Shown here: positions 1 to 9,912 of the stretch, in pieces
Numbering within the stretch: position 1 is the stretch's first letter
How the letters are laid out: every line of letters begins with the position of its first letter
Origin: Acanthaster planci
Lineage: Eukaryota > Echinodermata > Asteroidea > Valvatida > Acanthasteridae
Assembly (NCBI RefSeq): GCF_001949145.1
Contig: NW_019091564.1
Coordinates: 43,831-107,830, forward strand
DNA length: 64,000 bases
Direction: 5' to 3'
The notes under the pieces: model-generated
Database searches by the model: none
The model's input: the letters and a program-made list of their open reading frames with translations, nothing else
What the model was told of the DNA's origin: nothing
Position numbers and translations under genes: made by a program

Positions 1-754
1 CAGCAAAGTGGTTAATTAACCCTTCGTACTATTTAATAATCCACAGAAGTTCCCGGATGTCCAACCGCGACATTTGCAAATTTTAATGCAAGGTATGATT
101 TTTAATTCTTTTGGGTTGGGGAAGGAAAAGGCATCATCAGGTTTTTAGTGGGAGGCACCACGCCGAGGGGGGGGGCACAAGGAACTTGTGTCAGTGGAAA
201 ATATCCCATTGACCTCCCACCCCAACCTCAACCCCCCCCAGCTATGGCAATGCCAACCTCCATGGGTTATGCAAGGTACACTGAAAGTTGATCAACTAAC
301 TAGGCTTAACGTTAGTTGCTCAGGCGCAGCAAGGCCGAAGGGACTAGTAGTTAGTTTGCCAACTTCCAATATCAATAACCGCCCCCCCCACTGCCAAGCC
401 TACATGTACAGTAAGTATGTCAACTTAGGTGTGACACCAACATGATCAACGTCCTAAGTGATGAGACGATCATGACGATGACCATCTTGTGGGCTAAAAA
501 TGACAACATTTGCTTCCGAGTATGGAGCTAAAAAGCCTTGGTTTGGTTTGACAATATAACATCATGTCGTTGACAAAGTTCATGGAAGTAAACTTACTGA
601 GAAATGATTACAACCATTAAAAGGCCGGAGGGGTGATGAAATCGGTTCGGTATCATAATGTTGCCACAGCAAGAAAGCCACTGCATTGTCTTGAAGTTGT
701 ACGATGTAGCGATGTGCACACGTACTACAATTACAAGTAACAAGCACAAGTAAA

Positions 755-784
755 ATGTACATGTACATGTACATGTACGTACGA
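755..784. repeat. TACATG microsatellite-like run
   Basis: Four near-perfect tandem copies of the hexamer TACATG run into an ACGT run. This is the first of many TACATGTA palindromes scattered through the window; others are at 33571-33590, 46482-46506 and 53609-53628. Confidence 0.85.
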
Positions 785-917
785 GCGTACTGCACACTGC
801 ACGGGTGCACCGCGGCCGCGCCGTGCAGCAAGCCCAAGCAGAGATGCATCCCGCGCGCGACGATTTCTATTGCGCCCTCTCGTGACTTCGCTTCACCAAT
901 CGATGGCTCGCGAGTTC

Positions 918-1076
918 GTTTTCCAATGATTTGGCTCTGTAAATCTAGCTGTAAGCTCAGTAATTAGTCTAACAGTGCCACAAAGCATCAAGTAATATGT
1001 AACAGAGATAAAATTACAGTAATTCAATGTAATTTAAACGCTTCAGGCCTACAATCGGGGATTGGTTTTTGGGAAA
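918..1076. repeat. Diverged copy of the 9102-9332 inverted-repeat element
   Basis: From the CTGTAAGC block to the stretch ending in ATCGGGGATTGGTTT, this sequence aligns with the interior of the element at 9102-9332. Shared blocks include TAAACGCTTC followed by AATCGGGGATTGG. The terminal repeats are not clear in this copy. Confidence 0.6.
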
Positions 1077-1270
1077 GAAGCCTGAATTCCATGTGCCTTC
1101 ATAGGCTTGGACTTTGATACGCAATATGGTTATAATGGTACCATGACCCAGGAACTATAGACCAAACCCTTGCCGCCGACCGCGGCGGACGCACAAGCAA
1201 ACACGAATAGAAGCAGATAAGCCTGGGCGTGGCAATCCGTAGCAAAAATTTAAAGCGCTGCACCATTAAT

Positions 1271-1550
1271 TGACTTGTGCACAAACTCACTGCTACATTG
1301 TGCTACAAGCTGGGAAGGGAAAAGTCAAGGGTGGAAATCTGTAGCAAAAAAGTGCTACACTACTGACTTGTGCACAAACTCACTACTACACTGTGCTACA
1401 AAATGCGAAGGGAAAAGTCAGGGACGGAAATCTGTAGCAAAAAAAGTGCTACACCATTGACTTGTGCAAAACTCACTGCTACCATGGAGGAATAAAACCA
1501 TGCTGCTACACAGTGCTACAAACTGCGCGCGAAGGGAAAAGTCAAGGTGG
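1271..1550. repeat. 93-94 base tandem repeat, three copies
   Basis: Copies begin at 1271, 1364 and 1458 with TGACTTGTGCA and share the blocks GCTACA, GAAGGGAAAAGTCA and TGTAGCAAAAA. The third copy carries an insertion. A partial copy may precede the first. No coding role is apparent. Confidence 0.85.
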
Positions 1551-1807
1551 CTATCTGAAATTCTAAAGTCATTAATACGCATGCGTGGAGTTTAGCAACG
1601 CAACAAACTGCTGCCAGCCCGGATCGATGGGTGTAGTGTCCCAATTCAAGGAAAATTCTCTGCCAGGCAGAGGCGCAGAGAAAGTATCCCCCAGAGATTG
1701 TTTCAAAAAGAGGGGTCTGTTTGGGCCAAGAAATGGTGGAATTGTGTCAATATGACCCAGGATTATCTCTGTAGATTCAAGGGCATCCATCCGGGGGCAA
1801 AGCAGTC

Positions 1808-1878
1808 NNNNNNNNNNNNNNNNNNNNNNNNNNNNNNNNNNNNNNNNNNNNNNNNNNNNNNNNNNNNNNNNNNNNNNN
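1808..1878. other. Assembly gap (71 N)
   Basis: A run of undetermined bases. Frames crossing it cannot be judged. Confidence 0.99.
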
Positions 1879-2618
1879 CCTACTAAAAATTGAAGATCAA
1901 ATGAAATCTGAAGGACCAAACGACACATTTTTTTTTGTTTGAGAGGCCTCTGAGACTTCAGTTGCCTGCCATGGGGCTCCAAACTTGGTTGATTTTACAC
2001 TATTTTCAATGGAGCTTGAATTGGTTCAGTGCACCCTGATTTCTTTCGTATAATTGGTGAAATGAAGTCACGAGAGGGCGCAAACGCGCGCAGGTCACGT
2101 CTGTACTGTTAGCTGCCGTCTTGGCCCAAGACTATTTTGGCCCCACAAGTTTCGACCACGTCGTTCGTCATCAGCGGACTTCACATTCACGGTACATGTA
2201 AGTTTGTTTATCCACCTTGCTTTATGGTTTATCACGATTTATGGTTTATCATTGACCACAGTTTGCCCAAAAATGCACTCACATCATAATTAGGCTGGAA
2301 AGAGTTTCATACGGACGCCACTTGCCGCTCTACCCCCAGAACTGTGGGGTCCGTCGGAGCGGAGCATGGTCGGAGGAGCGGACGTCGGACCCCACACTGG
2401 GACCAACTTGTCATCCCGTGCATAAACCCAAGTAATAATACTTAATAGTATGAGACTGGTCTGAAAACTCTGAGTGTTTTAAGTAAACAACTTTTTCGTG
2501 TTCGTATTTTCCCTCCTAAATTGAACTTTTCTGGGCATGTTTTTACTTTCTTACGGCTAATAAAAAAGTATTCACTGTAGCACTGCAGTGTAGGGAATAA
2601 TTACGCTAGTACTGGGGT

Positions 2619-2840
2619 ATGGGGCAGCGCGTACATCCGGGATTTTCACAAAAAAATACTGGTAGCAACCACACCGCGCCGGTGAAAACAACTGCAACGA
2701 GCGCACACGTACGTACGTACAGATCAAAGAAAAGATTTCATAATAACCCAATCCTCGAACTGGCTGGTGTGTGCGTGCTGTTTTCACCGGCGCAGTGCCT
2801 GTCATTTTGCAAGAATCTTGGATGTCCGCGCTGCCCCATA
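2619..2840. repeat. Long inverted repeat (about 75-90 base arms)
   Basis: The left arm (2619-2709) and right arm (2768-2840) are imperfect reverse complements. They share ATGGGGCAGCGCG, GCGCCGGTGAAAACA and GCGCACAC. The spacer is about 60 bases. It could be a foldback or MITE-type element. The minus-strand frame of 185 codons across it is probably a by-product. Confidence 0.75.
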
Positions 2841-2862
2841 TGGAACCCTTCCCGTTTCTTTT

Positions 2863-2920
2863 CAGTGACCGACAACTGTAGCCCATGCCCCGAAACTGGA
2901 AAAGGTTGCCGGTCACTAAA
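2863..2920. repeat. Short hairpin repeat
   Basis: CAGTGACCGACAAC and GGTTGCCGGTCACT form an imperfect inverted repeat just downstream of the larger inverted repeat. It may be part of the same compound element. Confidence 0.55.
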
Positions 2921-3389
2921 AAGTAGTACTTTACATGTACACGTACTGTTGTCTGTACTGGACATATGATGTATATAGGAAACCTGGCGCGGCCCCTAAA
3001 CGTTTTGCCAAGCCTACTTGTACATATATACATGTGTATCTCAGATTTCCAACAGGTGAATTTCATCAAGCTCTGAATATATCCCCTTTCACAAATCTTG
3101 AATTCATTCACCCTCTGCAAAAATGACAAAGTTCCAATGAAATTTTATTTTGGCTTGATTTTCTGATTTTTTTTTTCAAAGTATAAAATGAACTAAAATA
3201 CGCCCAAAAATAAGAACAGATTTTCTTTAAAGTTTGGTATACAGGTATGTGTAGAGGTAATGAAATTCACCAAAATTTCTTGAATGTCAATGTGAGATAT
3301 TTGGAGATATGTTCAAGTGTGCCACATCAGGGAACATTCAGCTGAATTTGTTCCAATTTCTAGGCATCACCGTTTCTGAAACTCAGACT

Positions 3390-3521
3390 AAATTCATGAC
3401 ACCGAAATTGTTCACCAAAGTTTTGACAGTATGTATTATGAAGGTAATTAAATAGCACCAGTGCTTAACCAATAATTTGAAGTTTTTAACTCAACAAAGA
3501 GGTTTGGCAGCATTGCATAAG
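3390..3521 (+). repeat. Dispersed repeat, copy 1 of a local duplication
   Basis: This stretch resembles 4249-4384 through ATTTGAAGTTTTT, AGAGGTTTGGCA/AGAGATTTGGCA and the TTCACCAAAG/TTCACAAAGG blocks. The copies are in the same orientation and well diverged. They lie on either side of the hAT-like element at 3677-4058. Confidence 0.6.
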
Positions 3522-3676
3522 CAAAATTGAAATTCACCTTGAATGAGACAACCTTAAGAAAAACAGCCTCGTATAAAAGGGATTTCATAAACTCTGCAGA
3601 CAGTGTTTGTGGAGTATGGATTGATGTACATGTAAACATCATTAACCTCCAGTATCCTTCCAAGACTTAAAGAGCC

Positions 3677-4058
3677 AGGGGCAGATCCAGGATATTCCCA
3701 AAGGGGGGTGGGGGCGAATGATCTCTTATTTTCCAAAAGGAAGGCATCAAAGAAAGCAGAAATGGTGAAATGCTCGTGAGTGCATATCACGAAGACCCTA
3801 CAGCAGTAGCTTTGCTTAGTGGAATGTGGTATTCCTCTTTTTCGAATTTTGTACCGGGTGGGAATACTAATGCTCTACTCAGGAGAGCTAGTATGACATA
3901 GGGTCCAGGTCATTTCTGGATTCTAGGCCCTCTGGGGTGTAATTTCAGGCAGTGTGACCCCTCTTTTTTCTTTTCCCTCCCTTTTCTTTTTTTATTTATT
4001 TATTATTTTTTTGTGGAAAAAATCAAGGCATGCACCCCCAGCCCCCTGGATCCGCCCT
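3677..4058. mobile_element. hAT-like non-autonomous element
   Basis: The left end AGGGGCAGATCCAGG matches the reverse complement of the right end, CTGGATCCGCCC. The flanks CTTAAAGAG and CTTAAGAG look like an imperfect 8-base target duplication, as hAT elements make. There is no transposase frame inside. A single similar end (GGGGCGGATCCAG) occurs at 38795. The hAT assignment rests on end sequence and duplication length only. Confidence 0.5.
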
Positions 4059-4248
4059 TAAGAGAGCATTTACACAAATTTATGGATGGTGAAAGAAACA
4101 TGTGCAACACTAATTCAAATTCTAAATAGAATTTCAAAAAAAAAATCTCATTTTCTTTTCTAAAAAGATTTGATATAAGAAAATGTTTAAATTTTAAATA
4201 GAATATGAGCCCAATTTCCAGACACCACCACTTCCTTAATTTCCAACA

Positions 4249-4384
4249 AAATTTCATGATGCTGAGAATTTTTCACAAAGGTTCAACAGCAAGTACATGT
4301 ATTATAAAGATAATATTTAATACCAGTATTTAGCTGAATGAATTTGAAGTTTTTCAACTAAGAGATTTGGCAACAATATATGAG
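4249..4384 (+). repeat. Dispersed repeat, copy 2 of a local duplication
   Basis: Diverged copy of 3390-3521 in the same orientation, with an inserted ACATGT and small indels. Confidence 0.6.
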
Positions 4385-5112
4385 GATAGTTCAAGGGAAA
4401 TGTTGAAGTGAGCCATGTCAGGGAACTCAAATTTGGTTACTGGGTGTTCTGAGGTTTTTATTCCAAGCTCTTACTCAGTGCAAACAGTTGAGGGAAATGG
4501 TGGCACACACAAATCACAGTTGTGCACATTAATACGGAAATTTACATTAGAGTAAAAAAAAAAAAGAACAAGACACCAAAAGACAGGTACTCATTCAAAT
4601 GCCACATTATCGAATTATGGATGGGACTCAGAGATCCATTTTCAAGGACTACAACTGTACATGAAAAAAATTCTACATGGGCCCATGAAGTTGTGGCTCA
4701 CTCACATGTTATGTGCTATGTTTTTGACTGATAATTTGATGAATTTACTTGATCAGTGCAGGACAGAATGGCTGGCATGGATGGAAACTAAGGCAGGAGA
4801 TTGGCCATTTAACGTCAAGCAACAGGTGATGTAGGCAGTCAAATTGATTGATTTGCCCCTGTTCGTCACAAATGACGTGTTCTGACATGGGTAAGACTGG
4901 CAGCAAGCGGACTTTAACTTAGATGGCCCAGCCTGACCCAGTAAATCATATTTTGTGTACATGTACATGTTGGCAGTTGACAGGCTCAATGTAACAGTTA
5001 CAAGATCGTTTTCAGACAAAAGTATGCATTTTGTTCAGTGTCACTTAGTTATTTTGATTCAAGTTAAACTTTCATTTTGAATTTCATTTTACCTCATCAA
5101 ATGATATCAGTA

Positions 5113-5368
5113 TATGTGATGTGATCTGCAAAACCCTTCAAATGGACGTGAGTTCTGCCATTTTTGGTGTATTTCAACTTCAAATTGATCTGGACACTGT
5201 CCTGTTTTCAAAACTGTTTAATTTGTGATTCTAGGCAACCTAGATTAATGTTGTAGATAATATAGAATCATAAATGGAATGCATCTGAAAACAAGAGCGT
5301 GTCCATATTAATTGGAAGTTTATATGACAAAGCTCACCATGTGAAGGGTTTTCACATCACATTTGTTG
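5113..5368. mobile_element. MITE-like element
   Basis: TATGTGATGTGATCTGCAAAA with CCCTTCA at the left faces TGAAGGGTTTTCACATCACA at the right, giving terminal inverted repeats of about 27 bases over 256 bases. There is no coding frame inside. Superfamily not recognised. Confidence 0.65.
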
Positions 5369-5641
5369 TGAAAGCCGTCCACTGTGTAGTACATTTTATT
5401 TAAAATGAAGGTTTTTTGTTAGGAAGACTGTAGTGATTGCAATACATGTATGTACCAGGAAGCCATATTGTTTGTAAAGCCAGAACTCGTTGATGTTGTG
5501 CACATGATGTCTGATTCATTGGTACTTGATTGACGTACCATGAAGGCCATCTGACAAATGGGGGCCAGGGAAATGTTGATGTGCTGTATACATCAACCTG
5601 TTCGGCTTTGCCCACCTCTCTGCGTCTTGTTTCCATTGCAG

Positions 5642-5916
5642 GGGAGTTGGACAGCAAAACTCTCTACAGACTATCGGCGCAGCTTCATGCTCGCGAATGG
5701 AGGGGACTAGCCACAATGCTTGGCTTCAGCTGTGCGGAAGTCTCCCACTTTGAGGCAAGCCACCCCCATCAAGTGGTTAATCAAATCTACAGCATGCTGG
5801 ATGCCTGGAAAAACAGACAGCGTGACGATGTGAACCAGACTGAAGCTCTCTGCCGGGCACTGACGGAGATCGGGAATGCCCGACTCGCTCATAAACTGCA
5901 GGGAGGATCCATGTAA
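5642..5916 (+). CDS. Last coding exon of a death-domain protein
   Basis: A splice acceptor (polypyrimidine tract then TTGCAG) ends at 5641. The frame, entered with two bases completing a codon, runs 90 codons to TAA at 5914-5916. The peptide reads as a death domain: L-Y-R-L-S then RE-W-R-G-L-A-T-M-LGFS (helices 1-2), HPHQVVNQIYSMLDAW (helices 3-4 with the usual L-x-x-W) and ALCRALTEIGNARLAHKL (helices 5-6). Death domains mediate homotypic assembly in apoptotic or innate immune signalling. Only this exon is visible, so the parent protein cannot be named; ankyrin-, UNC5- or TNFR-type and invertebrate-specific death-domain proteins all remain possible. It ends six residues after the domain (GGSM). 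Candidate AATAAA signals lie at 7427 and 8029. Confidence 0.75.
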
Positions 5917-8701
5917 CGGTAGAAGTAAACAGCAGTTGTTGTTCGCTGCTTCAAGAAGTACCTATTTGAAGACGCTACTGTGCAGAGTATGTCTTTTTTA
6001 CCAACAAGGATTTCCATCAGTAGCCACAGGTATCTTCTACAGACCATTACTGCAATAGCACTTACATGCTCGTGCACATTCATTTTGGCCAGTCATAATT
6101 ACTGTCTTGGTACGAGAAGCCATGTGTGCAGTGAAGGGGTAGGGGTGGTTGCTGACATTGCGTACCCCTGGGCACTGGGAGTAGGGGTCCGAGGCAATAC
6201 GTGAATACACTGAGGAATAGCATTGCTTTCCATAAATTGATATGGAATCAATGCACTGTCTCATATTTTTACCTGCAGGCCTACGTGTAGGGACCAGCTT
6301 TGTGAATTGAAAATTCATTAGAAAGCATTCCATTTCAGCCTACATGCCCGGAATTCATGTAAAAAGACATGGACTCCCTTAAGCAGCCTGCAAGGTCATC
6401 GAAGCCACCGGCAGCCATCTTACTGTGCCGAATACAAAAGGTCATACAGTAGCTTGCTCGCCACCGTTGATCAAATTTCTTCCTGGTTTCGATTGTCACA
6501 ATAGCAAGCAAGCCAACCATTGCCTTTGTATTTGATCGGTGCATCGGCACAGTAAAATAGCCACTGGGGGCTTCATTCAGTTCAAAGGCGTCCATGCCTC
6601 CATGTGGATCTTACCATTACCAGCGCCGGCAGTCTGATACGTCAAAGGGCAGTGTGCTTGTGGGGGGTTTGGACCACCACATAAGCCATGCATACAAAGG
6701 GGGAGAAGATATCAAAAACATCAATGTTTTGTGAAGACATGTGTCTGAATGGACAGCCTTTGAATGATGTACGCACAAGCTGCGTGGGAGTGTGAAAATC
6801 CCTGCAGTATGATTGGCCTCAAAAGTCTGGTCCCCAGACTACCCTGCATTGTAGATATTTGTTCTAGATATTTTTGTTCACTATCGTTTCTGGATTCATG
6901 TTTTCTTGATAACTGTCATGTATATTATGCAAGGCACTAGAATTGTTGAGAAATTTAAAGGAATTTATATAAGAGCTTATGATGAACTGCCTAAAGGCTG
7001 GCTCATACAACAGGCAAATGCAGTGGGTGAAGTGAATTTAATTTTACCTCATACAAAAATTGGCAGCGGAAGTTTCAACTTTTGCAAATTTGCATTGGCA
7101 ATATTTCAGATGATGTTGAAAATTCACGTTCATGTTTGTTTTTGCACGAAGTGCGAACCAGTGGGTTCATGCTTGCGGCAAACTCAAAGGCTGTTTTTCT
7201 GGTGAGAAGGCTGTTTTACTGGTGCATAAGTATTTACTGTGTTGTTACATTAGCTGAAACTACTGGTCTTGTTTGTTTTATGTACTGGCACAGTCTAAAT
7301 GGCCTAGGGAATATTTATCTTGGTCCAAAAAATTTTATACTATCAATGTGTGTGGTCACTGCCCGAGTAGTTGAAGAATAGTTGATACTGACCGTTTTTT
7401 GCTTCCACCACATGCACAAGTTACAAAATAAATTGTAGCTGACATGTCAGTTGGGAGACATTTCAAGTCTTTTGGGGGTTTCCAATCCCAAGCAAGTTTT
7501 CCTGATTGGTTTGATTTGACCGGAGACAAATCCTGATGGCCCCCTTGAGTGGTGATATGCATTGTGTCGGGTTTTGTATGGAGCGAGTGTCGCAGATCAA
7601 TGGCAACGTACATATACAATAGCTGCCACGGTGCCAGCCGCCATTAAAAGGGTCCCCTGTGATGGCGGTACCTTGGTCACCGGAATTGTCCTTAGGCCTC
7701 GGGTATTACGAAAAGCATTTAATCTTGAGCTGTTCTATGACTGTCATTGAAGACAAAGTGCTAGCCAAAGACACAAGTGTGTCTGTATGTATTATTGGAA
7801 AGCTGCAATGTTTTCAAATTATTCAGGGTTATTCGTCATTTGAAAGTAACACCGACGGGTGAAATAGTTCCGGGTAAGGAAGTTGACTGATTCCTATGGT
7901 TACATTTATGATTTACACGTACCTGTTTGTAATAACTTTCTGAAGGGATTCAGGCAATCAACGCAACAGATTTCAGATTTTGTTTAAACACACAGGATGT
8001 CCATTGTTTGTGTCATATTGTAGTTGTCAATAAAGTATGAGGCTATTCAGTGCCGGAATGCCCATTAAAAAATAGTTCCGTTGGTGGCAAGCTCAGATGG
8101 CCTTGATGAGTATACAATTTAAATGTGATTTTCAGACTTAGTTTGGCACTGCACCCAGCCTTCTTGTGTTTTGTAAGTGCAATCCAGGTGCTACATGACA
8201 TAAATTAAAACCAGAAGTTAAAGGTACCTGTCTTTTCTCCACCATGAGTCTTTTTATACCTGAATTCTTCATTTAACTTCATTTCGGTACATCGGATAAT
8301 TATAAACAAGCCCTAAAGATTACTTTTAACTCACGGTTTGTGTGGAATAAATTGCAACTGATTGAAATAAATCACATACTATTTGCAGCAAACAAATACA
8401 TGTAGTTTGAAAAAGCCTCCATATGTGTATTGGTTTTTCATTAGGTGTGTCGAGCCTAGCCCTCACCCCATCAATGAAATTAATTGGCCCGTTTCTGTCA
8501 CTGCCAGTGAATGGGATGGGATGGGATGCTTAAAGAGCAACTCAAAGGAAAACATGTTTTCTCTGATTTTATCTGTTCAAATAAATATGGAAACATCCGA
8601 ATCGAATGCAGTATCATTTGTCTTCAGAGCTGAACTATAACAAGCTAAAAAGGGCTTTTTTTTCTGTTCATGCCAAGATGCGAATTCAGAACATGCTGAA
8701 T

Positions 8702-8884
8702 GTAGATTGCATCATTCTGAGAAAACAAGTGGCACCTTGCCTTGTGTTCGTAGTGGATAAACCAAACCGTGCATGTTGCCATTCTTTGTAGCCATTGTTT
8801 GGCATGCACAAGGATTTATCCACTCTGAACACAGGGAGAGGGTTCCCCACGTTTTCTCTGTTTTCTCAGAATGACTCAATCTAC
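8702..8884. mobile_element. MITE-like element with very long inverted repeats
   Basis: GTAGATTG then CATTCTGAGAAAACA at the left, and TGTTTTCTCAGAATG then CAATCTAC at the right, begin inverted repeats that continue inward through TAGTGGATAAACC/GGATTTATCCACT. Nearly the whole 183 bases fold back. No coding frame. Confidence 0.75.
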
Positions 8885-9101
8885 TCTTGTAGAGTTAGGG
8901 TAAAAAATAGATTGTGTATAATCATATAATATTTTAAAAGAATTAAATTTTAATTTAGTCTGAAGTGAAAGCTTAACTATAGCCTCTGCCACACCTGACG
9001 GAAATTGGCATAGTGATTGCGTGTAATTCTGTAGGTTGCCTTTTTTTTAATAGTGAAATAATCTTTTTCAATGATATTCAATGACACAGATACACTGCCT
9101 A

Positions 9102-9332
9102 GGCCGTTTTCCAATACTCGACTTGGGCTCCGTCTCGCCGGGCTTCAATTTTTTTTTTCTTCCTGACTTCAAAGTTGTAAGCGCAATAGTAAGTCTGATA
9201 GTGCTACAAAAGATCAAGTAAGATGCAAAAAAGCCAAACATTACATTATTTCAATTTAAGTTAAACGCTTCGGCCCACAATCGGGGATTGGTTTCCTGAG
9301 ACGGAGACGAAGTTGAGTATTGGAAAACGGCC
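9102..9332. mobile_element. MITE-like element upstream of RRP12
   Basis: GGCCGTTTTCCAATACTCGA at the left end matches TTGAGTATTGGAAAACGGCC at the right end, followed inward by GTCTC/GAGAC. The interior matches 918-1076. It sits about 390 bases before the RRP12 start codon and so may lie in or near the promoter. Confidence 0.8.
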
Positions 9333-9349
9333 CAAGACTTGATATGACT

Positions 9350-9722
9350 CGATTGGCCATCGTAGACTGGCGCGGCCGGCCGGGCCGCACGCACGTGGCC
9401 GTTCACACTGCAGATAGTGCCCAGCAGGTATACAAAAAACCCCGGCAGGCAAAACTACATGTATGTGCAAAACACCACTCGTGAGGGCGCTAAATATTGT
9501 ACTTGGTACATTGGTACCAGCTTATTTCCGGTAGACTTCTTACAACAAGTACAGTCTTGTTCCCCAATAGTAGGTATGTTGCCTGCGTAACGACATGAAC
9601 AATTGCTGGGTGTCACTGACCTGGTTGAATTGAGCAATGCACCCGTACGTCCGTCCGTACATGTGCTCTGTCTGTTTTCCGTACTAACTTCTGGCCTCTC
9701 GCTCTGATTTCCAAAAAAAATA
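9350..9722 (+). promoter_or_regulatory. Probable promoter and 5' UTR region of RRP12
   Basis: The stretch is richer in GC and CpG than its surroundings (for example the GGCGCGGCCGGCCGG block near 9370). I see no clear TATA box. Its position directly before the start codon makes a CpG-type housekeeping promoter plausible; the transcription start is not visible. Confidence 0.35.
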
Positions 9723-9912
9723 ATGACGAAGGGTCCTGGACGTCTAAAGAGTGGCGCGACAAAAAAGACCAAGCGATGGAAGAAGGGCCAGAGTTGTGTC
9801 AGCAATCCAACGGTGACAACTCACCGACAAGCAGCCACCGCTAATCGGTTTTTGCCGAGCCACGCGAATGGACGTCCGCGTCCTGGCGCGCCGTCGGCCG
9901 GCAGAATAGAGG
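9723..9912 (+). CDS. RRP12 exon 1 (residues 1-63)
   Basis: Begins [11 protein letters not shown] and contains the conserved basic KRWKKGQ and a THRQAA block seen in animal RRP12. The donor is G|GTCAGT, a weaker site with C at +3, and it leaves phase 1. The following exon supplies GT to complete a glycine codon. Confidence 0.88.

Larger units (their letters stand above)
1..5641. other. Region without recognisable gene, rich in repeats
   Basis: No open frame here has a protein I recognise. The longest frame, 185 codons on the minus strand at 2572-3129, runs through an inverted repeat and is treated as chance. The region contains a 93-base tandem repeat, an N gap, a large palindromic block, a hAT-like element and a TIR element, each listed separately. 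Upstream exons of the death-domain gene ending at 5916 may lie here but I could not identify any. Confidence 0.6.
5917..9722. other. 3' region of death-domain gene and intergenic stretch
   Basis: No second gene is visible here. AATAAA occurs at 7427-7432 and 8029-8034, either of which could end the death-domain transcript. The rest is unique sequence apart from inverted-repeat elements at 8702-8884 and 9102-9332. Confidence 0.5.

Noticed and set aside
14-30. TTAACCCTTCG resembling a piggyBac-like end
   Set aside because: The sequence after it does not match the two piggyBac-like copies, and no partner end was found nearby.
1572-1982. Minus-strand frame across the N gap
   Set aside because: A third of it is unknown bases and the visible peptide resembles no family I know.
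2572-3129. 185-codon minus-strand open frame
   Set aside because: It crosses an inverted repeat, has no recognisable domain and lacks good splice or start context; most likely chance.
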